Assembly: GCA_002691265.1 (NCBI GenBank)
Contig: NZHJ01000036.1
Coordinates: 62,033 to 69,373 of the forward strand
Direction: 5' to 3'
DNA length: 7,341 bases
DNA from: Flavobacteriaceae bacterium
GTDB lineage: Bacteria > Bacteroidota > Bacteroidia > Flavobacteriales > Flavobacteriaceae
In this document: piece by piece, positions 1 through 6,326 of the stretch
Layout of the letters: each line of letters begins with the position of its first letter
Position numbering within the stretch: position 1 is the stretch's first letter
Notes under the pieces: model-generated
What the model was told of the DNA's origin: nothing
Seen by the model: the letters and a program-made list of their open reading frames with translations, nothing else
Database searches by the model: none
Program-made: the position numbers and the translations under genes

Positions 1-504
1 TCTTCAGATTCATATTATAAGAATAATGCCAGTTTAGATTTTAACCAAAGGGATAAATTAAATTATGATATACCTGAGGCAATTGACTTTGACTTATTAA
101 ATAAACATATTGATTTACTTAAACTAGATATAAATATTAATGTACCTAACTATTGTTTTACTACACATTTAAGACTTGAAAAAACAACAGTAGAAGAACC
201 AAAAAAAATATTAATAGTAGAAGGTATCTTAATTCTAACAAATAAAACTTTAAGAGACAGTATTAATTATTCGGTATTTTTAGATTGTCCACGAGATATA
301 AGATTCCAAAGAAGGTTGGAAAGGGATATCAAAGAAAGAGGAAGAAACTATAATGATGTTATAAACCTATTTGAAACTAGACTTGACATTATGCACTCTG
401 AGTTTGTTGAACCATACAAAACATTTTGTGATTTAATTTTAAACACCAACGAAGATATTAACATTAATCCTTTGATTAACCTAATAAAAAAGAATTTACG
501 ATGA
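1..504 (+). CDS. udk: Uridine kinase, C-terminal part (5' end outside window)
   Basis: Frame 1 is open from the first base to the TGA at 502-504, giving 167 residues of a protein usually a little over 200 long. The missing N-terminus would hold the P-loop. Uridine kinase phosphorylates uridine and cytidine to UMP and CMP in the cytoplasm (pyrimidine salvage). Visible family marks: the DSYYKNN segment at fragment residues 3-9, whose Asp is the catalytic base in this family; YDIPEAIDFDLL; the strand PKKILIVEGILIL; the LRD motif; and the lid-like segment RRLERDIKERGR followed by MHSEFVEPYK, which matches the E. coli Udk pattern (RDVNERGR, FIEPSK). A Met at codon 316-318 could be mistaken for a start, but homology continues upstream of it to base 1. 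The stop overlaps the start of the next gene by 4 nt (ATGA). Phosphoribulokinase-family relatives are possible but fit less well. Confidence 0.93.
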   Translation, partial: SSDSYYKNNASLDFNQRDKLNYDIPEAIDFDLLNKHIDLLKLDININVPNYCFTTHLRLEKTTVEEPKKILIVEGILILTNKTLRDSINYSVFLDCPRDIRFQRRLERDIKERGRNYNDVINLFETRLDIMHSEFVEPYKTFCDLILNTNEDININPLINLIKKNLR

Positions 505-800
505 AAAATAAAATTTTAAAATTCGTTAAAAGCACCTATGGAATTATTATAATATTATTCATTTTTTGGATGATATTTTTTGATAGTAATTCTCTAATTA
601 TTCACAGTGAACTAAATTATGATATTAAAGAATTAAATGAGCAAAAAACCTACTACGAGAAAGAAATTTCAAAAGATAATATTGAACTTAAAATGATACA
701 ATCTGACTCTGGGCTTGAAAAATATGCAAGAGAAAAATTATTTATGAAAAAGGATAATGAAGAAATTTTTTTAATAGAATATGACACAATTTTAGATTAG
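501..800 (+). CDS. FtsB/DivIC-family septum formation initiator
   Basis: A 99-residue bitopic membrane protein of the FtsB/DivIC family, a divisome component that in well-studied bacteria forms a complex with FtsL and FtsQ and helps activate septal peptidoglycan synthesis. Seen directly: a short basic cytoplasmic start (about residues 1-11), one transmembrane helix (about 13-27, IIIILFIFWMIFF), the FFDSNSL segment just after the membrane, a charged predicted coiled coil (about 36-68), and the family's C-terminal motif LEKYAREKLFMKKDNEEIF at 72-90. The length is normal for the family. The start at 501 forms an ATGA overlap with udk, suggesting translational coupling. The TAG stop at 798-800 is directly followed by the mutA start. 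Which E. coli name (FtsB or FtsL) is the true orthologue cannot be settled from sequence alone, so no symbol is given. Confidence 0.9.
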   Translation: MKNKILKFVKSTYGIIIILFIFWMIFFDSNSLIIHSELNYDIKELNEQKTYYEKEISKDNIELKMIQSDSGLEKYAREKLFMKKDNEEIFLIEYDTILD

Positions 801-1925
801 ATGAAAGTTGGAAATGCTACACATATTCAATGGGCTGCGATGATAATAAATGACATTGGAGAAAAGGAGTATTATGATTTATTCTCATTATCAAACGAAG
901 AAATAACTATTTCACCGCACTATTCAAAAAACGCTGATTCTATAATCAATCCCGATAAATTATTATTTCCTAAAACCTGGAATATTATGGGCGATATTGA
1001 TTGCAGTAATAACATTGATTTAAATGAGGAAATAAAAAAATTATTAGAGAATGACATAAGTAATTTCACATTATATAATTATGCGAATGAGGATATTGAT
1101 AAGTCAGTTATTTCAAGGGGTAATTTTTTTATCAGCTCTGATAAATTCATGGAAAAGACTGATCTAAATATTTTAATTGAACCAAAATTGGACTCAATAG
1201 ATGATTTAAATTTAAATGGTTATGTAAATGAAAAATTTAAATTAAATATTTCATCAGAATTTTTTAAAAACTCTGGAGCTAACATAATACAAGAAATAGC
1301 ATTTTTAAGCTCAGTGGCTTCAGAATTAGTAGAAAAATATGGAATTAATCTTATTGAAAAAATATCATTTGAGGTAATTCAGGGAAATAATTACTTTTTT
1401 GAAATAGCAAAAATTCAAGTTTTAAGAATTATTTGGAGTATAATTTCAAAAGAATATGGTAAACAGATCGATAATTGTGTAATTACTGCTAAGCCATCCA
1501 CAAAAAACAAAACAATTGAAAATTATAATAATAATATTATAAGATCAACTTCAGAGTGTATGTCTGGAATTTTAGGTGGTTGTAATTTTATAAAATCCAT
1601 CCCATATGACATTAAATTTATGAACAGAAATGAATTTTCTGAAAGAATTAAATACAATCAACTATTAATTTTAAAAAATGAAACTTCAATTGACAAGGTT
1701 AATAATGCCATTAGTGGTAGTTATTATCTGACTTATTTAATCGAAAACTTAGCTCAAAAATCTATTAATTTATTTAAAAAAATAATATCAAAAGGAGGTT
1801 ATTCTGAGAGTTTGAAAGATGATGGGCTTTTTAATCATATTTTACTAAACTTAAAAAAAGAAAAAGAACAATATAATTCAGGCGAAAAAGTTTTAGTGGG
1901 ATTCAATAAATATTTAGATGAATAA
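801..1925 (+). CDS. mutA: Methylmalonyl-CoA mutase small (beta) subunit, short form
   Basis: A 374-residue non-catalytic subunit that pairs with MutB. Its barrel follows the mutase pattern: [11 protein letters not shown] at 159-169, [15 protein letters not shown] at 199-213, the [14 protein letters not shown] block at 257-270 (usual form LGGADS...PFD), SGSYYLTYL at 305-313, and a terminal VLVGFNKY at 364-371. Aligned by eye, the MutB active-site His (ISGYH) corresponds to Phe154 in ISSEF, which agrees with a structural role. There is no cobalamin-binding DxHxxG motif and no room for that domain. From memory, flavobacterial MutA is about 450 residues and the Propionibacterium protein over 600, so this one is short; the N-terminal half (about 40-145) is the most divergent. 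The start is fixed: the codon before ATG 801 is the in-frame TAG of the upstream gene. The 3' end overlaps mutB by 8 nt, as expected for heterodimer partners. Confidence 0.87.
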   Translation: MKVGNATHIQWAAMIINDIGEKEYYDLFSLSNEEITISPHYSKNADSIINPDKLLFPKTWNIMGDIDCSNNIDLNEEIKKLLENDISNFTLYNYANEDIDKSVISRGNFFISSDKFMEKTDLNILIEPKLDSIDDLNLNGYVNEKFKLNISSEFFKNSGANIIQEIAFLSSVASELVEKYGINLIEKISFEVIQGNNYFFEIAKIQVLRIIWSIISKEYGKQIDNCVITAKPSTKNKTIENYNNNIIRSTSECMSGILGGCNFIKSIPYDIKFMNRNEFSERIKYNQLLILKNETSIDKVNNAISGSYYLTYLIENLAQKSINLFKKIISKGGYSESLKDDGLFNHILLNLKKEKEQYNSGEKVLVGFNKYLDE

Positions 1926-4053
1926 AAAGAATTTTGTCAATATAACCCTAAAGGACTTTAGTCCAAAATCTACCCAAAAAGAAAAAAATGTGTTTTTTGA
2001 GACCGATGAACAAATAAAAATTAAATCTAATTATTATTCAAAGGATTTTTCAAAAATAAAAGTATCTGAGTCAATCGCTGGATTACCACCTTTTGTTCGT
2101 GGGCCTTACTCATCTATGTATACCAAAAAACCATGGACAATTAGACAATATGCAGGTTTTTCTACAGCAAAAGAAAGTAATAAATTTTATAGAGAAAATT
2201 TAAAAGCTGGACAAAAAGGCCTTTCTGTTGCTTTTGATTTGCCAACCCATAGAGGTTATGATTCTGATAATCCCAGGGTAATTGGAGATGTTGGGAAAGC
2301 CGGGGTAGCCATTGACATTGTTGATGATATGAAAATATTATTCGATGGGATTCCATTAGACAAAATGAGCGTTTCAATGACAATGAACGGAGCGGTATTA
2401 CCAATTATGGCATTTTATATTGTTGCTGCTGAAGAACAAGGAGTCGATATTGAAAAACTTTCTGGGACTATTCAAAATGATATTTTAAAAGAATATATGG
2501 TAAGAAATACATTTATATATCCTCCAAAAGATTCGATTAGAGTCATTGCAGATATTTTTGAGTTTACAAGCAAAAATATGCCAAAATTCAATAGTATTAG
2601 CATTTCCGGATATCACATGCAAGAAGCGGGAGCTAGTGCTGATCTAGAGCTAGCATATACTCTGGCTAATGGGATTGAATATGTAAAAACAGGAATAAAT
2701 GCAGGGCTTAAGGTAGACGATTTTGCCAATCGATTTTCGTTTTTTTGGGGTATTGGAATGAATCATTTTATGGAGATAGCTAAGATGAGGGCTGCTAGAT
2801 ATCTTTGGACTAAACTAATGAAAGAGTTCAAACCTAAAAAAGAAAAGTCATACTGCTTAAGAGCACATTGTCAAACAAGTGGTTGGAGTTTGACTGAACA
2901 AGAGCCATTTAACAATATAACACGTACAACGATTGAAGCTTTATCAGCAGTATTTGGAGGAACCCAAAGTCTACATACAAATTCATTGGACGAAGCGATA
3001 GGATTACCAACAAAATTTTCTGCAAAAATTGCAAGAGATACACAATTAATAATTCAAGAAGAAATTGGAGCATGTGACACAGTTGATCCCTGGGGCGGAA
3101 GTTATTATGTTGAATATTTAACGGAAGAACTTATAGAAAAAGCAATGGTTCACATAAATGAAATAAATGATGCGGGTGGAATGACTAAAGCCATTGAAAA
3201 AGGGATTCCCAAGATGAGAATTGAACAAGCGGCAACAAAAAAACAAGCAAAAATTGATAATAAAGAATTTGTGATAGTGGGGGTAAATAAATTTCAATTA
3301 GATGAAGATGAATCAATAAGTTATTTAGAAATAGATAATGAAGAAGTAAAAAATAATCAAATAAACAATTTAAAAAAGATTAAAAGTTCCAGAGATGAGT
3401 CTGAAGTTCAGAAAATTTTAAATGAGTTAAGAATTGCAGCAAAAGAAAAAAATAAAAATTTACTAGCTTTAGCTGTAAAAGCTGCTCGTGCTAGAGCTAC
3501 ATTAGGTGAAATTAGCTTAGCTTTGGAAAAAGAGTTTGGAAGATACAAATCAGAAATTAGAAGCTTTTCGGGAGTATATAAATCAGGTATGAAAGACAAT
3601 AGTTCTTATATAAATGCTGTAGATCTTTGCAATAAATTTGCAGATATTGATGGTAGAAGACCAAGAATTTTGATTGCAAAAATTGGTCAAGATGGCCATG
3701 ACCGTGGTGCAAAAGTGATTGCTACTAGTTTTGCTGATATTGGATTTGATGTAGATATAGGGCCATTATTTCAAACACCTGAAGAAGTTGCAAAACAAGC
3801 AGTTGAAAATGATGTTCATATAGTAGGAATTTCATCACTTGCTGGTGGTCACAAAACACTTGTTCCAAATTTAATTAAAGAATTAAAAAAATATGATAGT
3901 GATGATAAAATGATTGTTGTTGGAGGTGTAATACCAAAAAAAGATTATGAATTTCTATATGAAAAAGGGGTTAAATGTATTTTTGGGCCAGGGTCAAATA
4001 TTGGTAAATCTGCAAGTACCATATTAGAATCTTTAATTAAAACTTATCGTTAA
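1918..4053 (+). CDS. mutB: Methylmalonyl-CoA mutase large (alpha, catalytic) subunit
   Basis: A 711-residue adenosylcobalamin-dependent mutase that interconverts (R)-methylmalonyl-CoA and succinyl-CoA, linking propionyl-CoA metabolism to the TCA cycle. The catalytic barrel spans about residues 55-460. Residues matching the Propionibacterium enzyme are present: Tyr78 in RQYAG (Tyr89 there), Arg196 in MVRNT (Arg207) and His233 in [10 protein letters not shown] (His244). The constant offset of 11 supports the alignment. Other conserved stretches are [43 protein letters not shown] and [13 protein letters not shown] charged linker (about 462-580) leads to the C-terminal B12-binding domain (about 581-711), with DGHDRG at 592-597; His594 is the expected lower axial ligand of cobalt. 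GISSLAGGH and VVGGVIP follow. The specific motifs make isobutyryl-CoA or ethylmalonyl-CoA mutase less likely. The start overlaps mutA by 8 nt (ATGAATAA). The epimerase and the MeaB chaperone are not in the window. Confidence 0.97.
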   Translation: MNKKNFVNITLKDFSPKSTQKEKNVFFETDEQIKIKSNYYSKDFSKIKVSESIAGLPPFVRGPYSSMYTKKPWTIRQYAGFSTAKESNKFYRENLKAGQKGLSVAFDLPTHRGYDSDNPRVIGDVGKAGVAIDIVDDMKILFDGIPLDKMSVSMTMNGAVLPIMAFYIVAAEEQGVDIEKLSGTIQNDILKEYMVRNTFIYPPKDSIRVIADIFEFTSKNMPKFNSISISGYHMQEAGASADLELAYTLANGIEYVKTGINAGLKVDDFANRFSFFWGIGMNHFMEIAKMRAARYLWTKLMKEFKPKKEKSYCLRAHCQTSGWSLTEQEPFNNITRTTIEALSAVFGGTQSLHTNSLDEAIGLPTKFSAKIARDTQLIIQEEIGACDTVDPWGGSYYVEYLTEELIEKAMVHINEINDAGGMTKAIEKGIPKMRIEQAATKKQAKIDNKEFVIVGVNKFQLDEDESISYLEIDNEEVKNNQINNLKKIKSSRDESEVQKILNELRIAAKEKNKNLLALAVKAARARATLGEISLALEKEFGRYKSEIRSFSGVYKSGMKDNSSYINAVDLCNKFADIDGRRPRILIAKIGQDGHDRGAKVIATSFADIGFDVDIGPLFQTPEEVAKQAVENDVHIVGISSLAGGHKTLVPNLIKELKKYDSDDKMIVVGGVIPKKDYEFLYEKGVKCIFGPGSNIGKSASTILESLIKTYR

Positions 4054-4089
4054 TTTTTCCTGTTAATATTTTAAAATTTCTTTAACAAG

Positions 4090-4103
4090 AATTAGTTCTA
4101 ATT
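4090..4103. repeat. Short perfect inverted repeat upstream of parA
   Basis: AATTAG, a 2-nt centre (TT), then CTAATT: six perfectly paired bases per arm, in the only intergenic gap of the window. It sits 45 bp before the parA start and overlaps the -33 side of the promoter candidate, where an operator could lie. The 2-nt loop is too small for a stable hairpin, so a protein-binding site is the more sensible reading. In DNA this AT-rich a 6-bp arm can easily arise by chance. Confidence 0.25.
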
Positions 4104-4126
4104 AAATTTTATTAATCGTACATTTA
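4096..4126 (+). promoter_or_regulatory. Possible Bacteroidota-type promoter for the parA operon
   Basis: Bacteroidota housekeeping promoters have a -7 element TAnnTTTG with a TTG or TTTG about 19-20 bp upstream. TACATTTA at 4119-4126 matches seven of the eight -7 positions (counting the two free ones). TTC at 4096-4098, with a 20-bp spacer, is a poor -33 element. The site is 22 bp upstream of the parA ATG and is the only place in the window where a new transcription unit could plausibly begin between genes. The match is weak, and the left block could also read through. Confidence 0.25.
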
Positions 4127-4148
4127 AATTTATTTCTAGGTCAAAAAT

Positions 4149-4910
4149 ATGAGTAAAATTATTGCCATTTCTAATCAGAAAGGAGGGGTTGGAAAAACCA
4201 CAACTTCGGTGAATCTATCTTCTTCACTTGCAGCTCTAGAAAAAAAAGTATTATTAATAGATTTTGATCCACAAGCAAATTCAACATCATCCATTGGAAT
4301 TGAGATAAATATTGGAAGTAAAACAATTTATGATTTATTGGAAAATGAGTGCTCATCTGATGATTGTATTAATAAAACTAATCTTGAATTTCTAGATGTA
4401 ATTCCTGCTCATATTGACTTAGTTGGAATTGAAATTGAATCAATCGATATGATAGAAAGAGAGTATTTATTGAGAAATACAATTTTTGATTTTAAAGCTG
4501 ATTATGATTTTATCATTATAGATTGCCCTCCATCTCTTGGATTGTTAACAATAAATGCTTTGACAGCAGCCGATTCAGTCTTAATTCCTATTCAATGTGA
4601 ATATTTAGCGCTAGAAGGACTTGGTAAATTATTAAATACAATTAAAAGCATTCAAAAACTACATAACAAAGACCTTTCAATTGAAGGTTTGTTATTAACG
4701 ATGTATGATACTAGATTAAATCTCTCAAATCAAGTAAAAAAGGAGGTTAAACTACATTTCAATGAAATGGTTTTTAAAACAGTTATTCACAGAAATGTAA
4801 GATTGGGAGAGGCAACCAGTTACGGAAAAAGTATCATAGATTATGATGTAAGCAGTAAAGGTGCAGATAATTATTTAAATTTAGCAAAGGAAATTATTTC
4901 AAAAAACTGA
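4149..4910 (+). CDS. parA: ParA/Soj chromosome partition ATPase
   Basis: A 253-residue ParA ATPase of the short, Soj-like type, with no N-terminal helix-turn-helix domain. It binds nucleoid DNA as an ATP dimer and is stimulated by ParB to move or orient replicated origins. The deviant Walker A box KGGVGKTT lies at residues 11-18 with both the signature Lys11 and Lys16. Walker A' is LLIDFDPQANST at 35-46, and Walker B is FIIIDCPPS at 121-129 with Asp125. TRLNLSNQV (188-196) and HRNVRLGEA (214-222) match the C-terminal Soj pattern, where Arg residues contribute to non-specific DNA binding. The start at 4149 lies four codons before the first beta-strand residues and leaves a 95-bp gap behind mutB. 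parB follows after 2 nt. MinD and plasmid ParA are alternatives, but the absence of a membrane-targeting helix and the parB neighbour favour chromosomal ParA. Confidence 0.96.
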   Translation: MSKIIAISNQKGGVGKTTTSVNLSSSLAALEKKVLLIDFDPQANSTSSIGIEINIGSKTIYDLLENECSSDDCINKTNLEFLDVIPAHIDLVGIEIESIDMIEREYLLRNTIFDFKADYDFIIIDCPPSLGLLTINALTAADSVLIPIQCEYLALEGLGKLLNTIKSIQKLHNKDLSIEGLLLTMYDTRLNLSNQVKKEVKLHFNEMVFKTVIHRNVRLGEATSYGKSIIDYDVSSKGADNYLNLAKEIISKN

Positions 4911-4912
4911 TA

Positions 4913-5788
4913 ATGGCTAAAGCGACAAAAAAACAAGTTTTAGGTAGAGGTCTAACAAGTATACTTAAAGATTCTAAAAACAAGGCAAGTTCAATTTCCA
5001 AAATCAAAACAAACTACAGTACTGAAATTGAAATTTCTAAGATAACCCTTAATCCTTTTCAACCAAGATCTGCTTTTAACAAGGAAAAATTAGAGGAATT
5101 AATTATATCAATCAAAAATATTGGATTAATCCAACCAATCACGGTAAAAAAATTATCAAAAAATGAATTTCAATTAATTTCTGGAGAAAGAAGATTAAGA
5201 GCATTTAAACAATTAAAAATTAATAAAATTCCGTGTTATATCAGAAAAGCCAATGACCAAGAATCATTAGAAATGGCTCTAGTTGAAAATATTCATAGAC
5301 AAGACTTAGATGCCATTGAAATAGCAATTTCTTATAATAGATTAATTGAAGAAATTAAACTTACACAAGAGGAATTGAGTGATAAAATCGGAAAAAAAAG
5401 ATCTACGGTAAGTAATTATTTGAGATTACTCAAGCTAAATCCAATAATTCAAAGTGGAATTAAAGATGGCTTTATTTCAATGGGCCACGGAAGAGCAATG
5501 ATCAACATTGATGATGAAAAGCTTCAACTTTCGATATATGAAAAGATAATTTCAAAAAATTTATCTGTTAGAAATACCGAGAGACTAATTAAATCTTTAA
5601 AAAATCCACATATAAAAAAGAAAAACAGTAATGTACTTTTAGATTTCACTAAGGAAAAGAATAAAACAGAAAAAAATCTAGATACCAAAGTTGAATTCAT
5701 TTTCAAAAATGATAACAGCGGTAAAATTATTTTAAGTTTTAAATCTAAAAGTGATTTTCAAAGGATAGTAAAAAAAATAAATGAATAA
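4913..5788 (+). CDS. parB: ParB/Spo0J chromosome partition protein (CTP-dependent clamp)
   Basis: A 291-residue ParB that loads at parS sites, closes as a CTP-bound clamp and stimulates ParA. The N-terminal LGRGLTSIL (10-18) is the conserved ParA-interacting segment. The CTP-binding domain shows NPFQPR (47-52), GLIQPITVKK (71-80), the GERRLRA motif (91-97) and ENIHRQDL (125-132), which usually reads ENIQRxxL; His replaces the Gln. The parS-reading helix-turn-helix covers LTQEELSDKIGKKRSTVSNY (150-169), followed by ISMGHGRAMINI (188-199). A Lys/Asn-rich linker (about 228-255) leads to a short C-terminal dimerisation region. The gene begins 2 nt after parA, and its last 8 nt overlap the next gene. 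The only SD-like hint is AGG well upstream inside parA. No canonical CACGTG-centred parS palindrome was seen by eye in the window. Confidence 0.96.
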   Translation: MAKATKKQVLGRGLTSILKDSKNKASSISKIKTNYSTEIEISKITLNPFQPRSAFNKEKLEELIISIKNIGLIQPITVKKLSKNEFQLISGERRLRAFKQLKINKIPCYIRKANDQESLEMALVENIHRQDLDAIEIAISYNRLIEEIKLTQEELSDKIGKKRSTVSNYLRLLKLNPIIQSGIKDGFISMGHGRAMINIDDEKLQLSIYEKIISKNLSVRNTERLIKSLKNPHIKKKNSNVLLDFTKEKNKTEKNLDTKVEFIFKNDNSGKIILSFKSKSDFQRIVKKINE

Positions 5789-6326
5789 AAAGTCATTATA
5801 TATTATCGTTTTTTTTATGCCAATTTTTATGTTTAGTCAAAATGAACTTCCTGATAACGATTTAGAAATGGCTTTAAGACCTTCAAAAGCAACGTTTTAT
5901 TCCGCTGTTCTTCCTGGACTAGGTCAAGCTTACAATAAAAAATATTGGAAAATTCCTATAGTTTATGGAGCCCTAGCTACTGGAATATATTTTTATAATC
6001 AAAATGATAAAGATTATAATAGGTATAGAAATGCATATAAGAGAAGATTAGCAGGTTTTACTGATGATGAGTTTTACGGTAATGGACTATACCCTTCGAT
6101 TTCTAATGATGGGTTAATAAGAGCTCAAAATACATTAAAAAGAAATAAAGAGCTTTCAATTTTAGTTACGGTAGGACTTTATATTCTAAATATTATTGAT
6201 GCTAATGTTGATGCACATTTACTTCAGTATAATCTTGACGATAATTTGACATTAGAACCAAAAATTAATTATAACGAAGTTCTAAATAAATCAAATTTTG
6301 GAATTTCTCTAAATTTAGAATTATGA
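5781..6326 (+). CDS. DUF5683 family exported/membrane protein
   Basis: A 181-residue protein of unknown function, recognisable as the Bacteroidota DUF5683 family that sits beside parAB. Residues 1-19 form a signal peptide (MNKK, hydrophobic core, cleavage probably after MFS and before QNE). The conserved core is SKATFYSAVLPGLGQAYNKK (35-54), then WKIPIVYGALATG (56-68), which begins a hydrophobic segment to about residue 73. A charged middle follows, with YRNAYKRRLAG (82-92) and RNKELSILV (121-129). A second hydrophobic stretch (about 126-139) ends in NIIDANVDAHL (137-147). The C-terminus NFGISLNLEL has alternating hydrophobic residues, like a short beta-strand. The start codon overlaps the parB end by 8 nt, and the stop overlaps the lepB start in ATGA. 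Envelope location is inferred from the signal peptide. No biochemical function is known to me. Confidence 0.88.
   Translation: MNKKSLYIIVFFMPIFMFSQNELPDNDLEMALRPSKATFYSAVLPGLGQAYNKKYWKIPIVYGALATGIYFYNQNDKDYNRYRNAYKRRLAGFTDDEFYGNGLYPSISNDGLIRAQNTLKRNKELSILVTVGLYILNIIDANVDAHLLQYNLDDNLTLEPKINYNEVLNKSNFGISLNLEL

Noticed and set aside
316..504. Short stand-alone gene starting at the Met at 316
   Set aside because: The uridine kinase frame continues upstream without a stop to base 1 with clear homology, so this Met is internal.
2162..2404. Open frame of 80 codons on the minus strand inside mutB
   Set aside because: It lies antisense to the most conserved part of the mutase barrel, shows no recognisable motif, and is a frame shadow.
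2917..2932. CACGTA-containing stretch considered as a parS site
   Set aside because: It lacks the CACGTG core and flanking dyad symmetry of parS, and it falls in conserved mutB codons (NITRTTIEA).
3408..3599. Open frame of 63 codons on the minus strand inside the mutB linker
   Set aside because: Antisense to a clear coding region; its low-complexity Ser/Phe/Leu/Lys content is what antisense of Lys/Glu-rich AT-rich codons gives.
4062..4086. Possible terminator after mutB: GTTAA ... TTAAC around an ATTTTAAAAT palindrome
   Set aside because: Five AT-dominated base pairs with a 15-nt loop would be unstable, and no T-run follows, so I do not call a terminator.
4171..4356. Open frame of 61 codons on the minus strand inside parA
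   Set aside because: Antisense to the Walker A region of parA; no family resemblance.
5524..5706. Open frame of 60 codons on the minus strand inside parB
   Set aside because: Antisense to the Lys/Asn-rich linker of parB; the Phe/Leu/Ser-rich product is a composition artefact and not a real membrane protein.
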